From: Atrina japonica
Lineage: Eukaryota > Mollusca > Bivalvia > Pterioida > Pinnidae
Assembly (NCBI GenBank): GCA_030159075.1
Contig: BROG01000294.1
Span: 62,001 to 126,000 of the forward strand
Direction of reading: 5' to 3'
DNA length: 64,000 nucleotides
The notes under the pieces: model-generated
Database searches by the model: none
Told to the model about the DNA's origin: nothing
The model's input: the letters and a program-made list of their open reading frames with translations, nothing else
In this document: positions 30,743 through 45,700 of the stretch, in pieces
Position numbering within the stretch: position 1 is the first letter of the stretch
How the letters are laid out: each line of letters starts with the position of its first letter
Made by a program: the position numbers and the translations under genes

Positions 30743-33700
30743 GTAAGATAAATATCACATATATATTCGTTTTTAATTTAAATCATTTCGGATCAATAGT
30801 TTTTGAATAAACACTTCCTGAAATTGATCTACCATAAACCCTATCCATCCGAAAAAAGACAATTTACACGAAATGTCACAATAATTGTTGTTTATTTACA
30901 GAACCGAGTGATGAAGGCACTAAAGAAAAAGAAGTTGATGATACAGAGAGCATGAAACTGTCTTCTGAAGGTAACATTCATACCTGAACATTCGACCCCA
31001 AGATAATTATTTTATTTCTTTGTAAACAACATTTTCAGTGATATACCGTTCATCGGAATCATCCTTTGCATGTCATGTTTTGTAAAATGTAATGACATCG
31101 GATGTTTGTTTATTACTTACAATATTTATATATATTTATAATTGCTTAACATATTTCAATTGTGTTGTGATATTGTAAATGAATAGTATGAAAATATGTA
31201 TGTATGTTTAAATGGAGACACATTTATGACCTTTCTGTTCAGACAGCTCATTTGGGCCTACACATGTTATGATAGGGAAGCTTATTATATATATATGGGT
31301 TTCCCAATTTTTGTCTTTTAAAGAATACATCATTAAATGTATGTATTAGATATCTCCTTGTAAATATAAACTGAAGATAAAATTAATTTATGTTGGAAAA
31401 ATATATTTGAGATATGATCATTAGATAGTATTAATAATTGTAGATGTTTAAGTGTGTTTTGCAGAGTCATACATCCTGACTTAGATATACCAGATCAACT
31501 GTCCACGTGCACATTGTATCTGAAGATGGATCAGCACTTTCTTCATCACGTTTTTTTTAGTTTGTTTACATTATCATGGTTTATTCATCACATATTGCAA
31601 TTAATTTCAAGCTCCATTGTTTTTAATCCAGGTTCCAGTGCAAGAACCATCTTAATATACCAGTAGACAGAATTTTGAAGTCCATTTGACCACAACACAA
31701 AATAATGAAATTAAGTTTTTATGACCAACATCAATAAGTTTTCCAACATTATTCCATTTTTACAATATACCTCTGAGTGTGAAAACTCGAACACATCAAT
31801 TTCTGTAACATGCATGCCGTGTGAAATATAAGAAATGGATTTCATATCTCACTAATCAGTGATTCAACCAGATTGAATGATCTGGGGTCATTATGTCCCC
31901 TTGATAATATTTCTATGCCCCTGACATTTTCACATTTTATATATACGTGTAATGTATGTAAACTATGTGTAATGTCTGACTTCCAGAAGTCTGGAATGGC
32001 ATGGTTTGTGGTTGATGTCATTCCAGACGCTGCTGTCACTGCGCTGAGCTATCCCAGTGTTCTCTGAATAATAGGGACCTTTCTCATTTTGTAGGAACAT
32101 TTACCCAATACCCCCTCTGGTTGGATCACTTTCACTTTTGTAAATTATGTACCATAGTATTAGAATAGGGGAAATTTTATGACACATTTTTCTTGCAAAT
32201 CAGTGAATGTAGGGATACGTCACTTTCAGTGACAGGTGAGAAATGTATGATGCATACTTTATGTGCACCTGTACTTATTTGATGAGAATGATCCCTTTGT
32301 TTATTTTATGAAATACAAATTTTACAAAAAGTTGTTACAAACATATTCTTTACATGTCTGTTTGGGTCCAGTACCCAGTTACTTTTAGGCAAGTGAACCA
32401 GATGCTCATGGTGACTTACAGTAATTTCTCTTTGCCATTGGACATTGTCCATTAATTTTCCATATTCATGAATTTGAAATTTTCTCAAAACCTTTGTGGA
32501 ATATTTTCACCAAATATGGTAGAATTATAAGCTAAAGGGGTAATGTCAGAATATTGTGCATGGATACAGGTAATCATTCAGACCTTTGACAAACATGTAT
32601 CTTGAATTAAGAAATATGTAAAATTCTGCTGAATGTACTTTTTTATATTATTTCCTAATGCAAGATCCAAAAATGCCATTCAGTGATCTCAGGTCAGAAT
32701 GGATTACGATAGGTCCGTGTTTAAAACTAAGCTGATCATTCACAGAAGTTTGACTATGTAAGGCAGATTGTCTACACATCCTTTGATTATATTTTAGCAA
32801 GTTTTAATATAGGTTTTTGTTTACATAATATTGTAAAATTTTATTTATTTTACAAGATGTATATAGTGGAACCTCGCTTAAAGACCACTTCGCTTAGAAG
32901 GCCACCTTGCTTAGAAGACCACCTCAAATTTCAGACCATAAGTTTTCAGTCTCTTGATAAGTATCTAATAAGTACAGAACCTGAGTTAAGAGACCACCTC
33001 ATTAATCAGACCACTTTGAGTCAGTCAGTTAGGTGATCTTAATTATAAGGTTCCACTGTGTTACATACTGTACTCAATAAACCTCTTTCACGTTAACTGC
33101 AGTCCTGTGACATTGAGTGGCAAAACGATACAGATACCCGCAAAAACATAGACATCGTTATAGTAACTGTATGTTTCTTAATGTCATTTTCCGGGAACCT
33201 GTATCCTTTTGCCACTTTAAGTTACAGGTTCGCAGTTGTCATGAAAGTGTCTATAAAGCATCCTTGCACTATATCGTACCAAAATGAAAATGCCATAGGA
33301 TTGGCTTAGCTACTTTAACTTGCGCTGTAGAAAGTAGTTACCTGAGATTCAATTGTTAAAACACTTCTTTGTGTCTAATTTGAATCTTGTTTCATTTACA
33401 TACTCTCACATTATTGTTCCTGAACTAGTAATGCCGTTTATTTGAATTTGAAAACACATTAAAACTTAATTGAACAATTTGTGTTTATTTTAGAAACTGG
33501 AATTGGTCATTCTTTTTATTCATACTGTGTTTTTTTTTTTTAGTTTAACACATAACAAATTATTTGAAGTTTTCAAACTTACTCACAATTTCTGGTTTCA
33601 TGTATAACAAGGAAGAGGATGCATTCCTGGTATGCTATAAATTCTGGTCATTTGCGATAGAATAAAAGATCAGTTTACTTTATTGTGGTTCTGGTTGGAT

Positions 33701-36700
33701 AGCAAAAACTTCAGTGTATCTAGCGATGGCATGATTCCTGCCAGTAACAGTTTTTAAGTCTACCCAGATAGTATTACTTGATTTTTTTACATTGGTCATC
33801 ACTACCATGGGTGTTTCGAACTGATGTTTAAATTTTTCAACCCAGTTTGTATTTGAGCTATCGATCTACATTTATGATTCTGTTTTTTACATACCAAATA
33901 ACGATGCAGGGATAGAAATTAGCAGTCGCCCACTCACCATGGTGAGTTATTGTCATGCTGGGTGAGTGGATTTTCTTGTGGATGTCGCCCAGGTGGCAGG
34001 CACAAGTTGCTGAAATTTTTAATGACACCTGCATGTAGTTCAGTATATTTAATTAATCCCCTGTATTATATATTGAAATACACACTGGCATCATCACAGC
34101 AAACTGTGACCTATTCGCTACACAAAATCAACTATACTTTCCTAATTTCCTTCCCCAAAATGACAAAGTTGTCCTCAAAACTTGCATCATTTTTTTTTTC
34201 AAACCACAAATTTTAATAAATCTAACATTTTCAAGATAACACTTATCTTCATATCTGTAGGTATTAGGGCTGTGTATTAGCCAGATAATATTGATTTGAT
34301 ATGATATTGTAACGAAGGATACACGATATATTGGATTTTATTTACCCTTCGAAATTTTCATGTAAGACATAATGAAAAGACGACAAAAATTATTGTTTTC
34401 AAATTGAATTTAAACAAACTATCAGTTTTGACCCATGAACACAACTCGCTGATAGACATAATTAAGTAGCAAGATTTAAATTTTAGTAATTTTGCGAATT
34501 TTGTAAGACTAAGAAGCATCAACATGGGTTCAAACAGGCTCTTGTTGCTTTATAAATAAAATATCAAGGAGTTCGGAAATGTCTTCAGTTCAGTTGTGTT
34601 AAGATTTACGAAATTAGTTTGTCAAATTCATACTCGGGCTGTAATTTTTAAAAATTTACCCCATATGAATATCTTACCGGTAATTTGACACGATTTTTAC
34701 CACCAATATTATGGTAATAAAAATACCATAGACCTGACATTTGTTGTCAGTAGTGGCACATACATCATTGTTCTTGTCCGAAACATTGATTGTATGATGG
34801 CGGTTTAAATAAAAAGAACGTGGGTGTTTTGCCTCCTGAAGTATAACAGCCACGGTACTAAAGCAGCAATATCTTCAGCATTATGCTTATAATCAAAGTC
34901 TCCCCATACTTTCCATTTCGAAAATCAACAACGTAGTGGACGGAAATTAACAAATCAAAGCTTATTTATTGTACATGTATGTACACCGATCCTGGTTTTG
35001 TTTTGATGTCATACTGGACCCGACATTTTATATTTGTATTGGCCGGTCGCAGTATCAAGCATCAATATAGAATTGGATATCGATACGTACCAATATATAG
35101 ATTTTTCATATATTTACTACAAAATACAGACTTTTTTCATCTCTGATACAGGAGCCAAATTGAGCCATTTATCGCATACTCTGTATCAGCCTTCCCTTTA
35201 TCACACCCCTTCAACCTTTTACGGCACCCCCATTTGGAAAGCTTCTTGTATTATTATTAGGAATACCTCGATTGTTTTTCGCTTCAGGCAAAAGCCAATA
35301 TCTTGCCAGGCTAAGCACATACTGTGACATTTGGACAGTTTTAAAGATTTATGAATGAAAATGTGAATAAATCGTTTGATTTACTAAACATTCGATTTAA
35401 CAAGTGTAATGATATTCCGTAGGTAGGTTTAACACACTGCGAATAGTTGTGCGTATTTGTAGATACAAGTACACGGAATAGCGTACTGTAGGCTATTCCC
35501 TTCAACACAATTTTCGGCTGTGAACAGCCTCACAACAGGGATTCGAGAATGTTCTTTTCAAAGTTCCTGTAGGCCTACCGTTAGTTTAGATAAATATCTT
35601 ATGATAACATAATTACACTGAAATACAAAATATGTCTGCAAAGTATCTTGAGAAAGGCTAATTTTAAGTTGTGTAAACAGTTAGTGTAGGCCTACTCCGT
35701 AATCTGCCTGCATAGGAATTTCCATTTGGGGCGCAAATCGTGATTATAACATAGAAATCAAAAAATATATTCTTATTATTGATATTTAATATCAATAAAA
35801 CAACAAAACATGACAAAATCTGTATCACATGCCATGTATTATTCTCTATATATTGATACATCCCTAGTAGGTATATCTATCATATCTGTAACTCGCATTC
35901 ATGCATTTAGGTTTCTGAAGAAGTTCATTTTCTTTAACCGATATATTTTTAAGTACATAACATTTTCATAGGAGTTTTGTCACGGATCAATATTTGTATG
36001 TCAGAAATATGTACTAATGATATAGAACAGTTTTAACAATATTTAGTACCTAAAACGTTAGCCTGATCAGAGTCGGGCTAATTAAAAACCGATCTCTCAC
36101 AACTCCTGTTTTCTGATGTGTTGCGTAGAGGATCTAAAGCAATCTGCTATGGAGTCATGTACGGGTGATCTCTTGTAGATGTGTAATGTTCAACCGATAA
36201 AAATGCAACTTACAAAAATTAATAGCACAGAGATATTATTTATTTTATAAAAAAGGAAACCCTCAGTCCGCAAAATCCCATCAGAATATGTTTTGTGATT
36301 CGAACCCATCCAGAGTTAAGAATACAATTCTGTACAACCGTATTTGTGTGCTCAGTGTTCTTTGTTATGTTAAAAATGTTTACATCTCTCTGCTATTTGA
36401 TCGCTTACAAGATTCTGTAAGTGACTTTTTCGTTGGTCGAAAATGACGCACCTATGAGGTCATGTACACATGACCCCATAGCGGATTGTGTTAGATCCTA
36501 TATGTGACATCAGAAAACGGGAGCAATTAGAGATCGGTTTTTAATCAGATTGGATCAAAGTGTGTCACGATCTCAATCACAATGTTGCCATTTTATGTAT
36601 AGCACTAAACACTGCAGTGTTCAAATTTAAAAAAAAACATCAACAAAATCAAAGGTACTAAAATATAACTGATTTAATATTTTCAAACTTTAGACATATA

Positions 36701-39700
36701 TCTCTATTTCCATAAATTGTCAGCTCTAAACTCTGCTGGTTTTGGAAATAAAGTCGACTGAATTTGAACATACCCTGACAGCAGTTTTAAGTAATAAAAA
36801 GTCATGCTTTCAGACACTAAATATTGTTGAAAATTAATTTTTATGCAGGTACCTATTTTTTAATCTGAATTATAAATATTGAGCTGTGGAAAGCTTCTAC
36901 AAAAATCCTATTCAGATTAATTGATATTGGTAAGCGAAGTGTAGGCGTACACACAGGAAATTAAACTTTTTCCTAAACTTGCAAATATTTTTTCAGAAAA
37001 CTGTCGCGTTAAAGATCAAAAATGATTCTAATAAAATATGATAATATTAAATTTGAAAATTCTTTAGGTTGATAATGATCTCAACCTAGCATGAGTTTTA
37101 GGATTTGAGTGATAGGAAGTTAAATTTTTTGTACATGAAATATGCCAACAGAAACATATACATGTATGTTACATTTTGATGTATATTCATGTATGTCTCT
37201 GATACCAACTTAAAATGTTTTTAACCTTGATTTGCATTTGGATATATATTTTTATATAAATTCATCGATTCAGATTTAACAAAGGACTTGCCTTTCAGGA
37301 CTTTCAATCCTTTGATTATAGCTATTATGACCCCATACACCTTATTTTAAGATTATTTTTTTAAATAATGCAATAAATGATACTCTTTCAGTCAGTATGA
37401 AATGTTTTATTATAAAAAAAAATCAATAAAAATTTCATGTAGTTTTGTGAAAGAGCCATTTTAAAATGCTTGTTCACAAAATTTCATAAAATTCTTTTTC
37501 TTAGTTCATTTCAGGGATAAGAATTTTCCTCCACTTTCTCTTTTTTCAAAATTTTGCTGCAATTTTAGATCTTTATTTTCCCAGTCATATAGCCACTTTC
37601 CCCTTTTTCACCAATATGGAATCACATCCTAGTTTTTTTTATCATAATTCGTTTTTATTTACTGAAAAATGTTATTAATTGCAATATTTTAAAAATTGCA
37701 TTTACAGTTCAGATACACAGGGGTGAAAAGGTGTTATTTAGTCTAAAACACTGTCGACTCTGTGAGTCCCTTAACTCATTCATCCCTACAGACACATTTG
37801 GACTGATCTAAGTCATTGATTTACAGAAGAGTCCATTGGTTTTCAGGGGTTGATGAGTTAAATTAACTATAAAAATCCATGCAGATAATATTGAATAAGA
37901 CTCTTTGGTCTTCTTATCGCTAAAGTGGATATAATTAAGTTAAACTCCTTAACTCATTCACCTCCAAAGACACATTTGGACTGGCCTAAATCATTGATTT
38001 ACAAAAGAGTCCATTGTCTTTCAGGGGTCATTGAGTTAAAGCAATGTGAGCCGCCATTGAAGGAAATTTTGCATGCAGATTTTATGTAATATTTTATCTT
38101 GTATACATACAAAAGATATCCCCTGGAGGTTGAAAGAAGTAATGCAAGCATATTATTATAATATACTTGCCAAATGTTATCTGTCATAACTATTTGTTGG
38201 AATCCGCTGTTACACATTAACAGGGCATTAGCTGTATTTACCAAAAGATATTAATTCAATTTTTTCTACTTTTACTACTTGTACATGATGTACAATAACC
38301 AATAAGAGCTATACACAGGCGTAAGAAATCTAATATTCCTATATATTTTGTGGAAATAAGGTCAAGGCCAGTTTGGTATTCATAAACAAAGAGTAGGATT
38401 GAGTTAATCACTTGCAAGTGAAAATGTGCCAAGTCTGGGTGTCTCACGTAATTTTCACAAAATGTATAGGAATTTAAGAATTTTGACGTTTATGTATATC
38501 TCTTTTTTTTTTTTTTTTTTTTTTATCGGTCTAAGTTGTAAAAATACAAAACAAAATTTTTGGAAAAAAAACCCACAGCTAATGCCCCTTTAACTTTCGA
38601 TATTTCTTTACAAAGATACATGTAACTGAGCATCAAGGAAGCATGTGTGATTCGGAAACAGAATCTGAAACTTAACCTATTGTAACTGTTACAGTGAAAC
38701 ATGTATATAACGACCCCCTTCGGGACACAACAAAACCAGCCTTTATAGGGAGGTGGTCTTTATATACAGGTAGAGGTTGATTTGTACATAAGTGGTACTA
38801 TTGGGAACAGCAAAAAAACGGTCTTTGTGACCAGGGGGGTCTTTATACACAGGTGATAGCTAAGCAGGTTTTACTGTAGTTTGAATCCACCAGTATTTCT
38901 TTACGAAGATAATAAAGTCTCGAAGCACAGACTAATGTCAGTGCTTGTATTGATATTATATTAATGCAAAATAAAAGTGATTGAGTTTTAATGATCATAT
39001 TTTCCATCATTGATTCAGGTTTAAATATTTGAACATGCACAGTAAAGGTCCTCTGAGTGTTTGATCTTGAGTTCACTTTTATATTAAGATTACTTTACAG
39101 AATTACTAAATTGCAATGCAGTATTTATTTTGTGCTTGAAAAGATGTATGTGATTTTGTGTTCAGTGATATTTTCAATTGTATTGAAATGATTTTTCATA
39201 AGACAATTTCCAAAATTTGCCATCACTGACAGCACAAATTTTTGTGAAAAGAACATTTTTACTCTAAAACTACAATCTGAGATAGAGCACCTTTGAATTA
39301 GCTAATAAATTGATCTGTTTGTATTGGCTGATACAGTATAGACCTAAATTTATGGCACATACTGCATAAAAAGTTTGATTTAAATATATCTTGGTTTGAT
39401 TGTGTACATTGTATTGTAAGAGGGTAGTTTAGCCGAGTTTGGAAAATTTTTGCTATTGGTCATTGATTTTCTAGATCTGTAACAAGCTATTCTCAGGTAA
39501 GTTATTACATGTATATGTATGGAGACATTTAAATGTCAATGACCTGTAAGAAACAAATAGTGAGAAAACAAGTTCTTGTATCTTATTGATGGCTTGCTCA
39601 TGAGGGAATATAAAACATCATCAAACAATCATTTTCCAAAGTACATATGTACTACTATGAAAGGGTGAAAAATCCACAAATAGATTAAAAGGTAACTACA

Positions 39701-42700
39701 AGCATGGGACCAATACTTGTCAAGTACCAATTCTCAGCAAATTAAATGTTTTTACAGTAAAATTGTCATTTTATAAACTGCATGGTTATTTCAACTCTTT
39801 ATCCCCATGATTTACAATACATGTATATGGTATTCTCTTTTCTGTTTTTTTTTTTTACCAGTCTGTTCTGATCTATGGGGATGAAAAGGTTACAAAGAAA
39901 GCATTTACCATATTAAAGAGCTTAAAGATCCAAGATATTAGTGATATACAAGCACTTGTTTTCTTGTTCTTAGTTTCTCGCAGTTCAGTGACATTTAAAT
40001 ATCCCCATACATATGCATGTAATAACTTACATCCGTGTACCTATCATACTGACTCTGTTATGTACATGTATTCCTGATATTCTTGCTGATTGGCTGACAG
40101 TAAAGCGGTCAAAGCAGTTGACATACCATATAAGGAAAACACCTACTACTCTTTATATTGTCAGCCAATCATATCTGAAGCATAGTAAGGATCCCTTATA
40201 TGGAATGTCACATCTTTCTCCGAAGTAAATTTAGAAATTTCTGACAGAATTCCGTCACTACGACAAATTTTTGGAAATTTGTTTCCTTTCCTTCTGTTTG
40301 GAGTGGTTTTCTAAAGAAAATATCAAATGTAACAATAGCTTCCCCTGAATGTGATTTTAAGGCTTCAGTTAAGGAGGGTTGATAAAGAGGTCCTAAGTTT
40401 TGTCTTAGGATCAACTGACTTAAGACTTACAACTTAAAACTAAGGTCTTCTTCATAAAATGGGTCCCTGGATTAGGACACATGGAAAAAAATGTTTGCCA
40501 AAAATCATGATTTAGTTTTGTTTGTTTAAATGATATTTCACGTCAATAATTTTCTATTCCATGGTGGGGGGGAGAATGTACAATGTACCTGGGAAGATAT
40601 CACCCACCTTCAGCTAGTAATCTCGGTGATTTAGATGTAATAGCTCTTTATCACCCTTTTGCATCTTACATGTAACTGGAGATACAATTTTTAAACAGAC
40701 ACAATGATAGAAATATTTTTAGGTATTTGAAATATTTTATGATAATACTGAGTAGAATTTCATGAGATTTTGTGTCTGATATATGGCATAAAAAATTTCT
40801 AACTCTTACAAAAATCTATGTGCCCAGGTTGTGCATTCATTTGCATACTTGTTTGCATATGTAACACATGTCTCATCATCAGATTAGACAGAGGATTATG
40901 TGGGATGGCCTTGCAGTTGCATCTTTGAACACATTGATGCTCTTTGGTTTCCTGTTGCAGTAAATACCCCTTTACACCCAACATCAGAACCAATGAGAAA
41001 GATTTATATTAGTTCCATAAACTTGTTAAATTAATTATTGTAAAATAAATAAAGTTTATGTACAGTAGAACTTCGATGAATCCACCTGGAAAAGTTCGAA
41101 ACATCGGGACTTTGACTCATGGATGGTAACGGAGAACCATGCCTTTTTTCTTCTTTTTTTTCAGAGGTATGATTAGGTGTATATGACTGCATCAAAACCA
41201 TTTAAGACATATACAGTCATTATATTTAATTGTTAGTGCTAAATTCAATTTAATTTTCTTGAAATTAAAACATTATAATAATATTTATATGTAGGAATTT
41301 TTGTTATTTTTATAGAAATGGGTCCAAAAATTTATTTGAAACATGAAGAAATTTGACTAAAAGTTTGAGTTATAAAATGTTTATAAGTAGTGTTAAATTA
41401 CAAAACTATCAGGGATTTTGTCATTACACGAAACTGAGAAATTCGACTCGGTGAAGTTCCACTCATCGAAGTTCTTTTGTACTTAAATTTAAATTGTCAT
41501 GTTTCACATATTCAGGTTTATATCAGAGACTTCTGTTTGTGTACAATATTTTTTGTACATACATGTACATTGTACATATACTAATTTGTTTCCATCTTTC
41601 CTTGTTTTAGATTTCATCACTTCTGCAAGAGATGTAACATAACGCTTAAGAATCTCGGGTTGACTTGCCAAAATTGGATTTCAGGTCATGTGATAGCAGC
41701 ACCATTAGAAATTTACATGATTATGACAATAATCAATAAATGTACAAACCTGTAGCCTATTTCACAAAGAGTTATACGTAATTTCTTTTACTTAAGTATA
41801 AACGGTTTCCCTAAGTCATTTTCACAAAAGTTCATAAGTGAAATCCGTTAAGGAAATTCCTTTACTTTAAGGACAGTAAAATTCATTAAGGAAATTCCTT
41901 TACTTTAAGGACACATAAAAGCTGTCGTAAGTCTTAAGGAATTTCCGTACGTGCAATTTTTTCCATAAGTCTCCCTTGTATTATGTCAATTATGGATTTG
42001 ATACTTACTGGGGGAAAAATCTGTACCTTTACAGATTTTCTTTAAAGTTACGATCTCTTTTGTGAAAATGACTTAACTATTTACATAAGGATTCCGTAAG
42101 TACGAAACTTACGGAAAAACTTACGATTCTTTGTGAAATGGGCTGCTGGCCTTTTAGCTAAGGTCAACGTAATCCTAAATACTGGAACAATACAAGGATA
42201 TAATGTTAACGGCAATCATATACATGAATTTATTTCATCTTTTCAGATATGTGTCTTTTTGGGCATTGTCCGTCTCAGGATGAATTCTACTTGGTCCTAT
42301 GTGAGAAGTGTCGGAAAGTTGTAAAACCACAAGCCTTCAAAAGACATCTTCGTATGTAGCTTAGCAACTTGTTCAATTTTATATTCTGAGGTCATACATT
42401 TAAAGAATGAAATACATGAATTTATGTAACCCTTGCAACCCACCTAAAAATCAGTGACCCAAAAAGTTGTTAGTCCACTTATGAACTTTATTTATCAAAA
42501 ATTTTAAATATTGTACAATTAACTGAATGACATCTAAATCCTAAACAAATAATTTTTTTGTGGTGGCCTGGTATACGCTATTTGTAGATTATACCAGGGG
42601 TTGAAATTTGCATTTCCTGTCTCACTAGTCAGTTAGACTAGTTGGAAACAAATTTTACTAGTACTATGATAAATTCATTAGCCCCCAAGTGGTATGAAGA

Positions 42701-45700
42701 ATTACCAAATTGGCAGAAATTTACTGAATCGGTACCAGAGTTGCTGAGTTGAATTTGAGTAAGTTATCTATTTTTGTGTTCTTATATTCTCATGAGTCAA
42801 AGCAACTATGACCATTTTAGTTTGATTTGAGAAAAAGATTACAGGGCCGGGGCTGATTGTATTATTCTGGTGCTCACTGTACACACACACTTCCATCAAT
42901 CATTGTTCATGTTTTTACTGTATTGTTTATACAAATTTCCTACTTGTCAGCCAGACTAGCTAAAGCACAACATTGACGAGTCCACTGCCAAAGTTACTAG
43001 TCACAGACTGGTGGACTACTGCTAATTTCAAACCCTGTAAACACATATAGTTTGTCCAATTCATGGAGCCAGCTTGGCTCAGTCGGTAGTGACTCTGGAT
43101 CGTGAGGTCCCGTGTCACAGTAGGTGTCGGCACGTTAAAGAACCCTCACTGCTCAATGGCCGTAAGTGCCGAGCATAGGCCAAAATTTGAAGCCCTTCAC
43201 CGGCATTTGGTGATGTCTCCATATGAGTGAAATATTCTTGAGTGGGACATTAAACAACAGTAAACAAACAAACAAAATCCAATTCATGCTTATTCTAGAT
43301 AAAGTCCCGAAAAGATTCTTAGGATGCCTTTTTATTTGTAAAGAAATTTCATTACTATAAAGTGCTTTATGTTAGGGAAAAAAAATTGGGGTATGAGATT
43401 AGTACTGTCCATGCTTTACAGTTAATTAGATAATGTATGTATACATCTTTTAATGTGTCTTGACAGAACATGTGTGCCTGTGTGACTACAAAATGTACAT
43501 GTTTGTACATAATAGAATAAAGTGTATGTGCAAAGTTAAAGATCATAGGTCCAAACATTTCAGCATGTACATACGTTCAGACTACATAGGTCCAAACATT
43601 TCAGCTTGTACAAGTGTTCAGACTATATAGGACAGAACATTTGAGTATGTACATGTGTTCAGACTACGTGTCCAGACTACATAGGTCAGACCATTTAAGT
43701 ATGTACATGTGTTCAGACTACGTGTTCAGACTACATAGGTCAGAACATTTGAGTATATACATGTGTCCAGACTACATAGGTCAGAACATTTGAGTATGTA
43801 CATGTGTTCAGACTACGTGTTCAGACTACATAGGTCAGAACATTTGAGTATATACATGTGTTCAGACTACGTGTCCAGACTACATAGGTCAGACCGTTAG
43901 GGTATGTACATGTGTTCAGACTACATACATGTAGGTCAGAACATTTGAGTATGTACATGTGTTCAGACTATGTGTCCAGACTACAGAGGTCAAACAGTTA
44001 GGGTATGTACATGTGTTCAGAATACATAGATCAGAAAGTTTATAATGTCTTCCTATGGTATCAGAGGTTCTATGGTATTGCGGTATTAACATTTTATTTG
44101 ATAGCAGTTTTATTTTTAGAATCTATCAGACGTGAGCCGGTATTTATAGCCACCTGTCATAATCATTACGATTTTGTCATTTCTGTCCAATATTTAATTT
44201 TATATAAAATCCCACCATTTCATACAAGTTTTTTTAATGCCCTCAATATGTACCATATTTTATGGCCTATAGGTCGATGTGGGGTATAGATCAAATGGTC
44301 GATTTTTGGTAAAAATCTAGGCTTAAGTATTAGATAAGTCGAAGTGGAAGACAGGTTGATGTCGGCAGACATGAAAACATGAATGGGAGAACACAGAAAT
44401 ACATCGTTTATGTTTAATAACTGGTGCTAAAACAATGGTAGCCTAACAAAATAATCAGAGTAATAGTCCTATTTAACTGTACATTATTAGATAGGACTAT
44501 GATTAAAAAGCTTACAAGTTACATTTTTTGTATATATTACTCGTGTGTACTGATTATGTGTACATACATCGCTATAAAGTTACTGTCAAATCATCATTAA
44601 ATTTGTTATGCTGTTAACACAAGCGACCTCAATCCTTGTCTTATCCTTACATTGGCCTAAATTATTATGTAGCTGCAATTGTCAAACAATTAAATACTCA
44701 CGGTTTAGTGTTAATTAATTTATGTAACATTTTTTCCAAAACTTTCCCAACTTCAAAGACTGCCGCATGCGATCCTTATCAGTTGATGGTCACATTCCAG
44801 TGAACACAGCTTGTAGTGTCCTGAAAGTCTGAATGAAGACTTCAACTTCACAGCAGGGTGACGAGATAAGAGAATTCAAAAGTATAAACTGTACAGTATA
44901 AATATAATGTAAACAATGTATTTTTATTATGCAGTTTCTGGCACAGTCTTCAATACCAATGATATTGTAACTTGAAAGATCATTATTTTGTCATTTGATT
45001 ATGAACACAGTGCATTACGTACAGACAAGGTCACATTTAATAGTTCTATTATGTGTAAATACAAATGGGTGTTTGGAGTAGGCCCCTAGATTATCCAGTG
45101 AAAAATGTTGAAATATGATGTTAAAATAGGGAAATGCAGATACAAGTTAAATATTTCACTAAGATAAGTCGATGCGGTGAATAGGCCGAGGTCACAACTT
45201 TAGAGAAAAAAAATATCGACCTATAGGCAGTAAAATACGGTATTTCATTACATATAACCTATAACTAAATGGACTCCAAAAATGTATTTCAATGACTTTT
45301 CAACTTCAATGAATGTCTAAGTATTGTCTGTTTACTTGCTGTCAAAACAAGGCCAAATAAAATCCTGTTGGGTTTATAAATAGAGTGCTATCAAAGGAAA
45401 ACATATTAGAGATTTACAAATACCGCGATATCATAGTAAATTCCCTTTATTGTCAGTTCTGGTCAATGATGTTAAGATCGCTCAATATTAAACAACTTAT
45501 AAACATTTTATGTTCAAATTACCATGCAAGTTGGGAGGAAAGGTTAGTAGTAAAAATGAAGTAATTACTTTATTCAGGTAAGTTTCTGCTCTAATGTTTT
45601 GGAGGAAAAGCATTAAGTACCATGATACCATAAAACCCAATGCGAGGTATGTACATGTATTCTGACTACATGTACATAGATCAGAACATTTGGGTATGTA

